From positions 1-40,446 of the forward strand of contig NZ_CANBCC010000035.1 in the NCBI RefSeq assembly GCF_947366995.1: a stretch of DNA of 40,446 bases, given 5' to 3'. The translations under genes were made by a program, and so were the position numbers. Positions 24,956 to 32,734 of this stretch are shown here, one piece after another (position 1 is the stretch's first letter; each line of letters begins with the position of its first letter). Source of the DNA: an uncultured Aquabacterium sp. (lineage in GTDB: Bacteria; Pseudomonadota; Gammaproteobacteria; Burkholderiales; Burkholderiaceae_C). Below the pieces are notes generated by a model. The model worked only from the letters and a program-made list of their open reading frames with translations. It did not search any database and was not told the origin of the DNA.

Positions 24956-26074
24956 TCAGGCGGCTTCGGCCACATCGAGCGCACGCAGGTGCTCGGGCGG
25001 CAGGGCCACACGGACGGACTCACCGGCCTGCAGGCTGCGGTTGAGTTGCGAGATCGGGGTCTTGACGGCGATGTCGGGCTGGCCGGGCAGGGCCATGCAC
25101 ACGCGCACGTGGTCGCCGAGGTAGATGATTTCCTTGACCTGGGCCGAGAACTGGTTGGGGCCGGCCGGCTGGCCGTCGTCGACCAGGTAGGCGCGTTCGG
25201 GGCGCACGGACACCAGCGTGCGTGCGCCGGTTTCGCGCACGTTGCCGACACGGGCCTCGACCTGCGCGCCGCCGTCCAGCGTCACGGTGCACTGCTCGCC
25301 CTGCACGGCGCTGATCGTGCCCTTGAGCGCGTTGTTCTCGCCGATGAAGCTGGCGACGAAGGCGTTGGCGGGGCGCTCGTACAGCGTCTCGGCCGAGTCG
25401 ATCTGCTGGATCACGCCCTTGTCGAACACGGCGATGCGGTCGGACATCGTCAGGGCCTCGGCCTGGTCGTGCGTGACGAAGACGACGGTGACGCCGAGGT
25501 TCTGGTGGATGTGCTTGATCTCGAGCTGCATGTGCTCGCGCAGCTGCTTGTCGAGCGCGCCCAGCGGCTCGTCCATCAGCACCAGTTCGGGATCGAACAC
25601 CAGCGCGCGGGCCAGGGCGATGCGCTGCTGCTGGCCGCCCGAGAGCTGCTGCGGGTAGCGGCTGGCGAACTGCTCCAGCCGCACCATGCCCAGCGCCTTC
25701 TTGACCTTGGCGTCGATCTCGGCGGCGGGCAGCTTGCGCACGGCCAGCGGAAAGCGCAGGTTCTCGGCCACCGTCATGTGCGGGAACAGCGCGTAGTTCT
25801 GGAACACCATGCCGATGTTGCGCTTGTGCGGGGGCACGGTGTTGATGACGCGCTCGCCCAGGCGGATCTCGCCCGAGGTCGGGGTCTCGAAGCCGGCCAG
25901 CATCATCAGGCAGGTGGTCTTGCCGGAGCCCGAGGGGCCGAGCAGGGTCAGGAACTCGCCGCGACGGATGTCGAGGTTCAGGTCACGGACGATGAGCTTT
26001 TCACCGTCGTAGGTCTTCTGCACGTTGCGGAAGGACACGTGCGGCGCGTCGGGGCGGGGGGTCTGTGGACGCAT
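24956..26074 (-). CDS. ABC transporter ATP-binding protein, PotA-like
   Basis: A 372-residue ATPase that energises the polyamine/GABA-type importer. The nucleotide-binding domain (about 10-250) shows Walker A GPSGSGKT (46-53), the Q-loop in VFQNYALFPHMTV, signature LSGGQQQR, Walker B LVLMDEP, the D-loop GALDKQ and the switch His in FVTHDQAEA. The C-terminal TOBE-type region (about 285-370) is typical of PotA and MalK relatives and may take part in regulation. It is the first gene of the minus-strand operon potA-potD-potB-potC-porin and is divergent from a second MocR/GabR regulator, with a candidate operator overlapping its promoter. Confidence 0.95.
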   Translation of the reverse strand: MRPQTPRPDAPHVSFRNVQKTYDGEKLIVRDLNLDIRRGEFLTLLGPSGSGKTTCLMMLAGFETPTSGEIRLGERVINTVPPHKRNIGMVFQNYALFPHMTVAENLRFPLAVRKLPAAEIDAKVKKALGMVRLEQFASRYPQQLSGGQQQRIALARALVFDPELVLMDEPLGALDKQLREHMQLEIKHIHQNLGVTVVFVTHDQAEALTMSDRIAVFDKGVIQQIDSAETLYERPANAFVASFIGENNALKGTISAVQGEQCTVTLDGGAQVEARVGNVRETGARTLVSVRPERAYLVDDGQPAGPNQFSAQVKEIIYLGDHVRVCMALPGQPDIAVKTPISQLNRSLQAGESVRVALPPEHLRALDVAEAA

Positions 26075-26172
26075 CGGGGGCTCCAGGCTCGAACAGGTGT
26101 GACAGCCGGCGGGACAGCTTCGCAGCGGGCGTGAGCCTGTCCTGTGTCACCGGAATGGCGCGGGTTGGGGGG

Positions 26173-26178
26173 ATCATA
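26173..26178 (-). promoter_or_regulatory. Candidate -10 box for the potA operon
   Basis: Read on the minus strand this is TATGAT, one mismatch from the sigma-70 -10 consensus. Its -35 region would fall inside the inverted repeat at 26187-26208, so a bound MocR protein could control RNA polymerase here. The leader to the potA ATG would be about 90 bases. No good -35 match is seen. Confidence 0.4.
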
Positions 26179-26186
26179 GAAGTGTC

Positions 26187-26232
26187 ATTGGTTTAAAGTA
26201 GAACCAATTTCCGCGGATTGAAGGGAACCAAT
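26187..26232. promoter_or_regulatory. Candidate MocR/GabR operator between potA and its regulator
   Basis: ATTGGTT (26187-26193) and AACCAAT (26202-26208) form a perfect 7-bp inverted repeat, and a third, directly repeated copy, GAACCAAT, lies at 26225-26232 against the one at 26201-26208. The direct-repeat offset is 24 bp, about two helical turns. The surrounding bases are AT-rich compared with the genes. The layout parallels the gabT operator region. Confidence 0.6.
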
Positions 26233-26276
26233 ATAGGGATAGCCCTCTTGCCTGTGCCGTCCGCGAACACCAAGCC

Positions 26277-27779
26277 ATGGAACCACGCCTGATCTCGGAG
26301 CTGCTGATGCAGCATCTCGATCGCCAGCCCGAGAACGTGAAGCTGCGCATCAAGGTCTACATGGCGTTGCGCGGCGCCATCCTCGAAGGCCGGCTGCCGC
26401 CGGGCACCAAGCTTCCGCCCACCCGCACGCTGGCCGAGGACATGGACGTGGGCCGCAACACCATCGTGCGCGTTTACGAACAGCTCACGGTCGAGGGCTA
26501 CATCGAGGGCCGCGTGGGCGATGGCAGCTATGTCTCGGACGCGGTGGCGCGGGGACCGAAGGCCGAGGCACCCAAGCGGCTGCTGGGCGCGCGGCGCGAA
26601 GGGCTGTCGCGGCGGGGCGGCGCCATTGCGGCGCACGCGGGCAGTTCGATCGCGCAGCGCGGCGCGTTCACGCCGGGCGTGCCGGATGTGGAGCTGTTCC
26701 CGTTTGCGGTGTGGCGCAAGCTGGTGGCCAAGTACATCGACCAGGACCAGTCGCACCTGCTGCAGTACGCGTATGCGGGCTATGGCCCCTTGCGCAAGAC
26801 GCTGGCGAGCTACCTGCGCGTCACGCGCATGATGCCGGTCGATCCCAAGCAGATCATCATCATCAACGGCTCGCACCAGGCCATCGACCTGTGCGCGCGG
26901 ATGCTGGCCGACCACGGCGACCGGGCCTGGATCGAGGACCCCGGCTACTGGGGCGCGCGCAATGTGCTGAGTGCGGCGGGCCTGCAGGTTCAGCCCATTC
27001 CGCTCGACGACAAGGGCATCGCGCCGACGGCCGAGGACTGGGGCCGGCCGCCGCGGCTCATCTTCGTGTCGCCTTCCAGTCAGTACCCGACGGGCACGAT
27101 GCTGTCGCTGGACCGCCGCCTGGCGCTGCTGGAGCGGGCCGACGAGGCCGGCTCGTGGATCATCGAGGACGACTACGACAACGAGCTGCACTATTCGGGG
27201 CGGCCGCTGGCCTCGTTGTTCGGGCTGGCCAACCGCCAGCGCGTGATCTACCTGGGCACGCTGAGCAAGGTGATGTTCCCGGGCATCCGCCTGGCCTACC
27301 TGGTGGTGCCGGAAGACCTGGTCGATGCCTTCGTGATCGGCAATGCCGAGCTGTACCGCGGCGGGCGCCTGGCCGAGCAGGCCGCGCTGGCCGAGTTCAT
27401 CGAAGAAGGCCACTTCACCGGCCACATCAAGCGCATGCGCGGCGTCTACAGCGAGCGCCGCGCGGTGCTGCTCGACGAGATGAAGGCCTGCCTGGGCGAC
27501 CTGGTCTCGCCCTCCGATGGCCATGCCGGACTGCAGATCGTCTATCGCTTCAACCAGCCGGTGGACGACACCATGGTGGTGGCGCAATCGCTGGCCGAAG
27601 GCGTGGTGTGCCGGCCGCTGTCGATGTACTACATCGACCAGTCGCGCCGGCAACCGGGGCTCAACCTGGGCTTTGCCGCGGTGCCGGAAGCGCGCATCCG
27701 CCCGGCGGTGCACACGCTGGCCAGCGCGATCGAGCGAGAGCACGCGCGCATGCTGCAGCGGGCCGCCCAGCGGGGTTGA
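26277..27779 (+). CDS. MocR/GabR-family PLP-dependent transcription regulator 2
   Basis: A 500-residue GntR-helix-turn-helix/aminotransferase fusion, paralogous to the regulator at 18,684. The winged helix (about 15-90) reads IKVYMALRGAILEGRLPPG, LPPTRTLAEDMDVGRNTI and GDGSYVSD; the linker is basic. The aminotransferase domain (about 125-500) has VSPSSQYPTG, IIEDDYDNELHYSG and PLP-binding Lys331 in GTLSKVMFPGIRL. All the residues expected for PLP binding are there. It is divergent from potA across 202 bases containing a repeat-type operator, so it most likely controls the importer operon and itself. It could also cross-regulate gabT, since half-sites in the two regions are similar. It converges on the LysR gene with a gap of only 7 bases. 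Confidence 0.93.
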   Translation: MEPRLISELLMQHLDRQPENVKLRIKVYMALRGAILEGRLPPGTKLPPTRTLAEDMDVGRNTIVRVYEQLTVEGYIEGRVGDGSYVSDAVARGPKAEAPKRLLGARREGLSRRGGAIAAHAGSSIAQRGAFTPGVPDVELFPFAVWRKLVAKYIDQDQSHLLQYAYAGYGPLRKTLASYLRVTRMMPVDPKQIIIINGSHQAIDLCARMLADHGDRAWIEDPGYWGARNVLSAAGLQVQPIPLDDKGIAPTAEDWGRPPRLIFVSPSSQYPTGTMLSLDRRLALLERADEAGSWIIEDDYDNELHYSGRPLASLFGLANRQRVIYLGTLSKVMFPGIRLAYLVVPEDLVDAFVIGNAELYRGGRLAEQAALAEFIEEGHFTGHIKRMRGVYSERRAVLLDEMKACLGDLVSPSDGHAGLQIVYRFNQPVDDTMVVAQSLAEGVVCRPLSMYYIDQSRRQPGLNLGFAAVPEARIRPAVHTLASAIEREHARMLQRAAQRG

Positions 27780-27786
27780 AGTGGAC

Positions 27787-28731
27787 TCAGGCCCGCTGCG
27801 CCAATGCCCGCAGCAACTGCCTCACCGGCTGGCTGCCCTTACCCTTGCGGCAGGTGAGCACGATGTCCTGCGTGTGGCTCAGGCGGGCCGGCCACACGCG
27901 ACGCAGCGCCGACAGCGATGCCGTCGATGCGACGAGGTGGTCAGGAAGAAAGCCGGCGAAACGACCGCTGCACACCAGCAGCGCCACGCCCTCGATGCTG
28001 TCAGCCCGGGTGGGGCCGGTCAACAGCATGGTGCCCAGCCCGGGCAGGGGGAGGTCGCCGGCGTAAGGATCGACCACGCACGCCAGGCTGGACAGTTCGG
28101 CGTCACTGCGCGCCTGGTCTGCCCTGTCGTACCACGGGTGACCGGGCCCGATGAACAGGCTGTTCGGCTCGGTGTAGAGCGTGTGCTGTTCGAGCCCTGC
28201 CGGCGGCGTGTGGGCGGCCACGATGCCGGCGTCGAGTTCGCCCGACAGAATGCGCCGCTCGATCTCGACCGGCCGAAGGGTCGACAGCGAAAACGCCATG
28301 CCTTGGGTTGCTTCGCAGCACTGGCGGATGGCGCGGGCCAGGTGCGAGGCATGTCCGGGCAAGGCCGTCAGCAGCGCGTCGACGATGCCCAGGCGCAGCG
28401 TGGGCGGCGGCGCGGCGCCAAGGGCGTCAAGTTCGGTCTGAAAGCGCGCATGTGCATCCATCCACCGCTGCGCCATGCCAAGAAACCGGTCTCCCTCCGG
28501 CGTCAGCCTGAAGCCCGCTCGACCGCGTGAAGCCAGGCGCTTGCCGATGCGGGTCTCGAGCTCCTTGAACTGGCGGCTGACCGTGGAAAGGTCCGTCTGC
28601 AACTCGAGCGTCGCGGCCGATAGCCCGCCGGCGCGCACCACCGCGAGAAAGGTGTGAACCAGCCGCGGGTCGAGGCCGTGCTGATCGCGGGTCACATGCA
28701 CAGGCGCGGTGCGGGCTGGTGTGGTGGGCAT
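27787..28731 (-). CDS. LysR-family transcription regulator
   Basis: A 314-residue LysR-type regulator. The N-terminal winged helix-turn-helix (about 20-80) contains VHTFLAVVRAGGLSAATLELQ, STVSRQFKELETRIGKRL and RLTPEGDRFL. The effector domain (about 110-300) has the alternating strands and helices of the family (LRLGIVDALL, GELDAGIVAAH, SLFIGPGHPW). The upstream part of the N-terminus (MPTTPARTAPVHVTRDQHG) is poorly conserved in look and the ATG at 28731 lacks a clear ribosome binding site, so a GTG about ten codons later is possible. It is divergent from a ureohydrolase gene, the standard layout for a LysR activator and its target, as in the gbuR-gbuA pair of Pseudomonas. Confidence 0.9.
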   Translation of the reverse strand: MPTTPARTAPVHVTRDQHGLDPRLVHTFLAVVRAGGLSAATLELQTDLSTVSRQFKELETRIGKRLASRGRAGFRLTPEGDRFLGMAQRWMDAHARFQTELDALGAAPPPTLRLGIVDALLTALPGHASHLARAIRQCCEATQGMAFSLSTLRPVEIERRILSGELDAGIVAAHTPPAGLEQHTLYTEPNSLFIGPGHPWYDRADQARSDAELSSLACVVDPYAGDLPLPGLGTMLLTGPTRADSIEGVALLVCSGRFAGFLPDHLVASTASLSALRRVWPARLSHTQDIVLTCRKGKGSQPVRQLLRALAQRA

Positions 28732-28804
28732 CCGGAGACAGCGGTGATGCAGATGGGATCGGGGCAGTGTGCATGAAGCGCGCCGGCTTGCGTGCAGAAC
28801 CGAT

Positions 28805-28816
28805 CAAGTGAACTTG
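28805..28816. promoter_or_regulatory. Palindrome between the LysR and ureohydrolase genes
   Basis: CAAGT (28805-28809) and ACTTG (28812-28816) form a perfect 5-bp inverted repeat with a 2-base centre in the 153-base divergent region, a possible LysR-type recognition site. ACTTGCA at 28812-28818 recurs at 28868-28874. No well-matched promoter is evident. Confidence 0.35.
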
Positions 28817-28884
28817 CAGTGCCGGCCATTGCGTGGTGTGGCCGGGGCTCATTAGGCTGGCGCCTCCACTTGCACCGGCCCACC

Positions 28885-29817
28885 ATGACCCAGTTCGCTT
28901 ACCTGTCCGACTCCACGCTGTTCAAGACGCGTCCGTCTGAGGATCAGCCGCTTCCCTTTGGTGTGGCGGGTGTCACCTGGGACGGCTCGACCACGAACAG
29001 ACCGGGTGCCCGCTTCGGGCCGCGCGCCATCCGCGAGGCCAGCCACATGCTGTGCGACGGCCTGCACCCTTTGTTCGACACGACGCCTGTTGGTCAGCTC
29101 GACGACCACGGCGACTTGGCGCTGCCCAACACGGGCCTGGACGCGATGCGCGCGGCGTTCAGCGAGGTTCTGCCCGCCATGCTGGCGCGGCAGCACATGG
29201 TCTGGCTGGGCGGAGACCATTCCATCACCCTGCCGGTGCTGCGCGCGCTGCGGGCCCACCTGGGCCGCCCCCTGGCGGTGATCCACTTCGATGCCCATTG
29301 CGACACCTGGCAGGATCACTTCGGCGAGCCCAGCGGGCACGGAACCTGGGTGTACGAAGCGATGCAGGAGGGGCTGGTCGTGGACCCGTGCTTCACGCAG
29401 ATCGGCATCCGCTCCTCGGGCGAGCGTGCCGCCCGCGAGTACGTGAAGGCACGAGGTGGCCAGATTTTCACGGCACGTGATCTGCGCGGCATGGAAAGCC
29501 CGGCGCAACTTCAAGGCGTGCTGCAAGCCATCCGGGAGCGCCTGGCCGCCCACGGTCATCCGCCGGTGTACCTGAGCCTCGACATCGATTGCCTCGACCC
29601 CGCTTTTGCGCCGGGAACCGGCACACCGGAGCCCGGTGGCATGACCTCGGCACAGGTACTGACGCTGCTGGAAGAGCTGCACGATCTCAACTTTGTCGGC
29701 ATGGACTGTGTGGAGGTGGCCCCCGCCTACGACCACGCCGAGCTGACTGCCAGTGCCGCGGCCACCTTTGTGTGGACGTATCTGGCTGGGCAGATGGCCC
29801 GCCGCGCCACGCGCTGA
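28885..29817 (+). CDS. Ureohydrolase: agmatinase or guanidinobutyrase
   Basis: A 310-residue cytoplasmic enzyme of the arginase/agmatinase family that releases urea from a guanidino compound using a dinuclear metal centre, normally Mn2+. All ligands are visible: His112 in GGDHS, Asp136, His138 and Asp140 in FDAHCDT, and Asp233 and Asp235 in SLDIDCLDPAFAPGTGTPEPGG. The closing block is typical of the agmatinase/guanidinobutyrase branch rather than arginase. If agmatinase, it yields putrescine for the neighbouring puu route; if guanidinobutyrase, it yields GABA for gabT/gabD. Divergence from a LysR gene favours the second a little. The ATG at 28885 gives the usual start; a longer in-frame version from 28792 has no family resemblance. 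It converges on puuB with 24 bases between. Confidence 0.9.
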   Translation: MTQFAYLSDSTLFKTRPSEDQPLPFGVAGVTWDGSTTNRPGARFGPRAIREASHMLCDGLHPLFDTTPVGQLDDHGDLALPNTGLDAMRAAFSEVLPAMLARQHMVWLGGDHSITLPVLRALRAHLGRPLAVIHFDAHCDTWQDHFGEPSGHGTWVYEAMQEGLVVDPCFTQIGIRSSGERAAREYVKARGGQIFTARDLRGMESPAQLQGVLQAIRERLAAHGHPPVYLSLDIDCLDPAFAPGTGTPEPGGMTSAQVLTLLEELHDLNFVGMDCVEVAPAYDHAELTASAAATFVWTYLAGQMARRATR

Positions 29818-29841
29818 AGGGCCTTCTTGCTGCGGGCAGGC

Positions 29842-31182
29842 TCAGATGCCGAGCTTGTCTCGCAGATCGTAGTAAGCCGCACCGAGTGCCGTGAACGGCA
29901 CCCGGAAAAGCCGCCCGCCGGGGAAGGGGTAATGCGGCAGGCTGGCGAAGGCGTCGAAGCGTTCGGCCTGGCCCCGGATCACCTCGCTGAGCACCCGGCC
30001 GATGAGGTGGGTGAACGTGACGCCGTGGCCGGAGCACCCTTGCGAGTAGTAGATGTTGGGCGCAAGCCGGCCGACTTCCGGCAGGCGCGTCAGCGTCAGC
30101 AGGAAGTTGCCGGTCCAGCCATAGTCCACGCGCACGTCCTTCAGTTGCGGGAAGGTCTTGAGCATCTTGGGGCGGATGATGGACTCGATGTGGGCGGGGT
30201 CGCGCGCGCCGTAGATCACGCCGCCGCCATACACCAGACGCCGGTCGGCCGACAGTCGGAAGTAGTCGAGCAGGAAGTTGCAGTCTTCCACGCAGTACTC
30301 GGTGGGCAGGATCTCCTTGAAGCGATCACCCAGCGGCTCCGTGGCGATCACCTGCGTGCCGCACGGCATCGACCGCGCCGCCAGCTGGGGCTCGAGGTCA
30401 CCGATGTAGGCATTGCAGGCCACGATCACGAACCGGGCCTGGACCCGGCCGTGGGCGGTGTGCACCGTGGCGCACTCACCCCGTTCGATCCGGGTGACGG
30501 CCGACAACTCATGGATGACGCCACCGAGCGACTCGAAGGCCGCGGCTTCGCCCTGTGCCAGGCGCAGCGGGTGGACGTGCCCGGTGCTGTGATCCAGCAG
30601 CGCCGCCTTGTAGCGCCGCGTGCCGACGGCCTGCTCGGTGGCGCGGGCGTCGAGCATGTCCAGCTCGGTGTGTCCGTACCGCTCCCACAGTGCCTTGTGG
30701 TGCTCAAGCTGGCGCACCTGCTTGTCGCTCAGCGCCGTGAACATGCCGCCAGGCCGGAAGTGGCAATCGATCTGGTATCGCGCGATGCGCTCCTTGATGA
30801 TCCTGGCTCCTTCGAAGGCCATGCTGCCGAGCGCGTCTGCCGCTGCCTTGCCGTAGCGGGCCTCGATCACGTCGATGTCGCGCGAGTAGCTGTGCACCAG
30901 CTGCCCGCCATTGCGGCCGGATGCACCCCAGCCCACGCGGGCCGCTTCGAGCACCACGACCTTGTAGCCTTGCTCGGCCAGGTGCAGGGCCGATGACAGG
31001 CCGGTGTAGCCGGCCCCGATGATGCAGACGTCGGCTTGTGTCGTTCCCTGGAGCACAGGGCGATCGGGCTGTGACAGGCCGGTGGCAGCGTAGTAGGAGG
31101 GCGCGTGCGTCGTCGATCCTGGCTGACCGAGGCCGGCCGGGGCGGCACGCGAGGCGGTGAAGGATGTGGCTTGGGTCGACAT
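29842..31182 (-). CDS. puuB: Gamma-glutamylputrescine oxidase-like FAD oxidoreductase (PuuB)
   Basis: A 446-residue FAD-dependent amine oxidoreductase of the DAO family. The dinucleotide-binding motif GAGYTG lies at 56-61, followed by the expected acidic strand end (VVVLEAARVGWGASGRNGG), and the C-terminal FAD contact GCSGHGVTFTHLIG. In the Puu pathway it oxidises gamma-glutamylputrescine to gamma-glutamylaminobutyraldehyde with release of ammonia and H2O2. The start ATG at 31180-31182 has GAGGAAA just upstream, which rules out the longer open frame. It is the last gene of the minus-strand puu/pot operon, 50 bases after puuC. Similar OrdL-type enzymes act on other amines; the full puu gene set nearby supports the PuuB call. 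Confidence 0.9.
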   Translation of the reverse strand: MSTQATSFTASRAAPAGLGQPGSTTHAPSYYAATGLSQPDRPVLQGTTQADVCIIGAGYTGLSSALHLAEQGYKVVVLEAARVGWGASGRNGGQLVHSYSRDIDVIEARYGKAAADALGSMAFEGARIIKERIARYQIDCHFRPGGMFTALSDKQVRQLEHHKALWERYGHTELDMLDARATEQAVGTRRYKAALLDHSTGHVHPLRLAQGEAAAFESLGGVIHELSAVTRIERGECATVHTAHGRVQARFVIVACNAYIGDLEPQLAARSMPCGTQVIATEPLGDRFKEILPTEYCVEDCNFLLDYFRLSADRRLVYGGGVIYGARDPAHIESIIRPKMLKTFPQLKDVRVDYGWTGNFLLTLTRLPEVGRLAPNIYYSQGCSGHGVTFTHLIGRVLSEVIRGQAERFDAFASLPHYPFPGGRLFRVPFTALGAAYYDLRDKLGI

Positions 31183-31232
31183 GTCGGTTTCCTCGTTGCG
31201 TAGAGTGGCATGCGGTGATGTCATGGCGCAAG

Positions 31233-32723
31233 TCATGCTTCGATCCGCAACCAGGTGGTTTTCAGTTCGGTGTATTTGTCGAAGGCGTGCAGGGACTTGT
31301 CACGTCCGTTGCCGGACTGCTTCACCCCGCCGAAAGGCACGGTGATGTCGTCTTCGTCATACTGGTTGACGTGCACGGTGCCGGCCTGCAACGCCCGCGC
31401 CACGCGGTGGACGCGGTCGATCTGGCCGCTCCAGATGCTGGCCTGCAGACCATAGGGGCTGTCGTTGGCCAGGGCAATGGCCTCGGCTTCGGTGCGGAAG
31501 GGGATGAGCGTCAGGACCGGCCCGAAGATCTCTTCGCGTGCCACCTTCATGCCGTTGTGGGCGTTGCTCAGGATGGTGGGCTCGACGTAATGGCCCCCGG
31601 TGTCGGCACGTGTCTGGCGGCCGCCGTGGGCGAGCGTGGCGCCCTCGCCGAGCCCCTGGTCGACATAGCGCAGCACGGTATGCAGTTGCCCTTCATCCAC
31701 CATGGCGCCCAGTCGGGTGCGTTCGTCCAGCGGGTCGCCGGCCTGCCAGCCTCCGGCCTCCTGCTGCATGCAGGCGAGCGCGTCGTCCATCAGGCTCTCA
31801 TGCACCAGCACCCGGGTCGGCGCGTTGCAAGACTCGCCCTGGTTGAAGAACACGCACGCCGCCGCTGTCCGGGCGGCCTTCTCGAGGTCTTTGACGTCAT
31901 CGAAGACGATGAATGCCGATTTGCCGCCCAGCTCGTTGTAAACGCGCTTGAGGTTGGACTCCGCGGCGTAGTTGAGCATCCGCCTTCCGACCCGGGTCGA
32001 GCCCGTGAAGCCGATGGCATCGACCTCTGCGTGCCGCGCCAGGGCCTCGCCAGCTTCGTGACCGAAACCGGGCACAACATTGAGCACGCCTTGCGGCAGA
32101 CCGGCTTGGAGTGCCAGTTCGGCCAGCCGAAGTGCCGTGTAGGGGGACTTCTCCGAGGGCTTCAGCACGACGCTGTTGCCCGATGCCAGCGCCGGGCCGA
32201 GCTTCCAGGCCGCCATGATCATCGGGTAGTTCCAGGGCACGATGGCGCCGATCACGCCCATCGGTTCGCGGGTGATGAGGGCCAGGGCGTGTGCGCCGGT
32301 GGGCGCAACCTCGTCGTACAGCTTGTCGATCGCTTCGCCATACCAGGCAATGCAGCAGGCGGTGGCCGGCACGTCCACCGTGCGGCTGAACTGGATGGGC
32401 TTGCCCATGTCCAGGGTCTCCAGCAGTGCCAGCTCATCGCGGTGCGCGGTGATGAGCTCAGCCCAGCGTTGCAGCACGGCCTTTCGAGCCGCGGGGGCTT
32501 GCCGCGACCAGCGGCCATCGGCAAACGCCGCCCGGGCGGAGCGAACGGCCCGGTCGATGTCTTCGGGCTGCCCCCGGGCTACCGGACCCAGCAGTCGGCC
32601 GTGGACGGGGGAGCACTTGGCAAATGTCTGGCCGCTCAGGGTGGCGCAGCGTTGCCCATCGATCACGCTGCGGCCATCGAAGGTCAGGCCGGCGGCACGA
32701 TCGTGCCATGCGGTGCTGGTCAT
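31233..32723 (-). CDS. puuC: Gamma-glutamyl-gamma-aminobutyraldehyde dehydrogenase-like ALDH (PuuC)
   Basis: A 496-residue aldehyde dehydrogenase. VPWNYP (162-167), FTGSTRVG (239-246), the general base Glu264 in NELGGKSA and catalytic Cys299 in FFNQGESCNAPTR are in place. The FFNQGxxC form of the active site is characteristic of the PuuC group and differs from the RNAGQTC form of GabD in this window. It should oxidise the PuuB product to gamma-glutamyl-GABA using NAD(P)+. The start ATG at 32721-32723 gives the normal length; the same frame runs open far upstream opposite the porin gene but carries no domain. It is 11 bases after the porin and 50 before puuB. Confidence 0.92.
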   Translation of the reverse strand: MTSTAWHDRAAGLTFDGRSVIDGQRCATLSGQTFAKCSPVHGRLLGPVARGQPEDIDRAVRSARAAFADGRWSRQAPAARKAVLQRWAELITAHRDELALLETLDMGKPIQFSRTVDVPATACCIAWYGEAIDKLYDEVAPTGAHALALITREPMGVIGAIVPWNYPMIMAAWKLGPALASGNSVVLKPSEKSPYTALRLAELALQAGLPQGVLNVVPGFGHEAGEALARHAEVDAIGFTGSTRVGRRMLNYAAESNLKRVYNELGGKSAFIVFDDVKDLEKAARTAAACVFFNQGESCNAPTRVLVHESLMDDALACMQQEAGGWQAGDPLDERTRLGAMVDEGQLHTVLRYVDQGLGEGATLAHGGRQTRADTGGHYVEPTILSNAHNGMKVAREEIFGPVLTLIPFRTEAEAIALANDSPYGLQASIWSGQIDRVHRVARALQAGTVHVNQYDEDDITVPFGGVKQSGNGRDKSLHAFDKYTELKTTWLRIEA

Positions 32724-32734
32724 GGGGCCTCCCT

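Noticed and set aside
22913..26134. A 1,073-codon plus-strand open frame
   Set aside because: It is opposite potB, potD and potA, with His/Gly/Val/Gln-rich nonsense composition; the minus-strand genes have clear ABC motifs.
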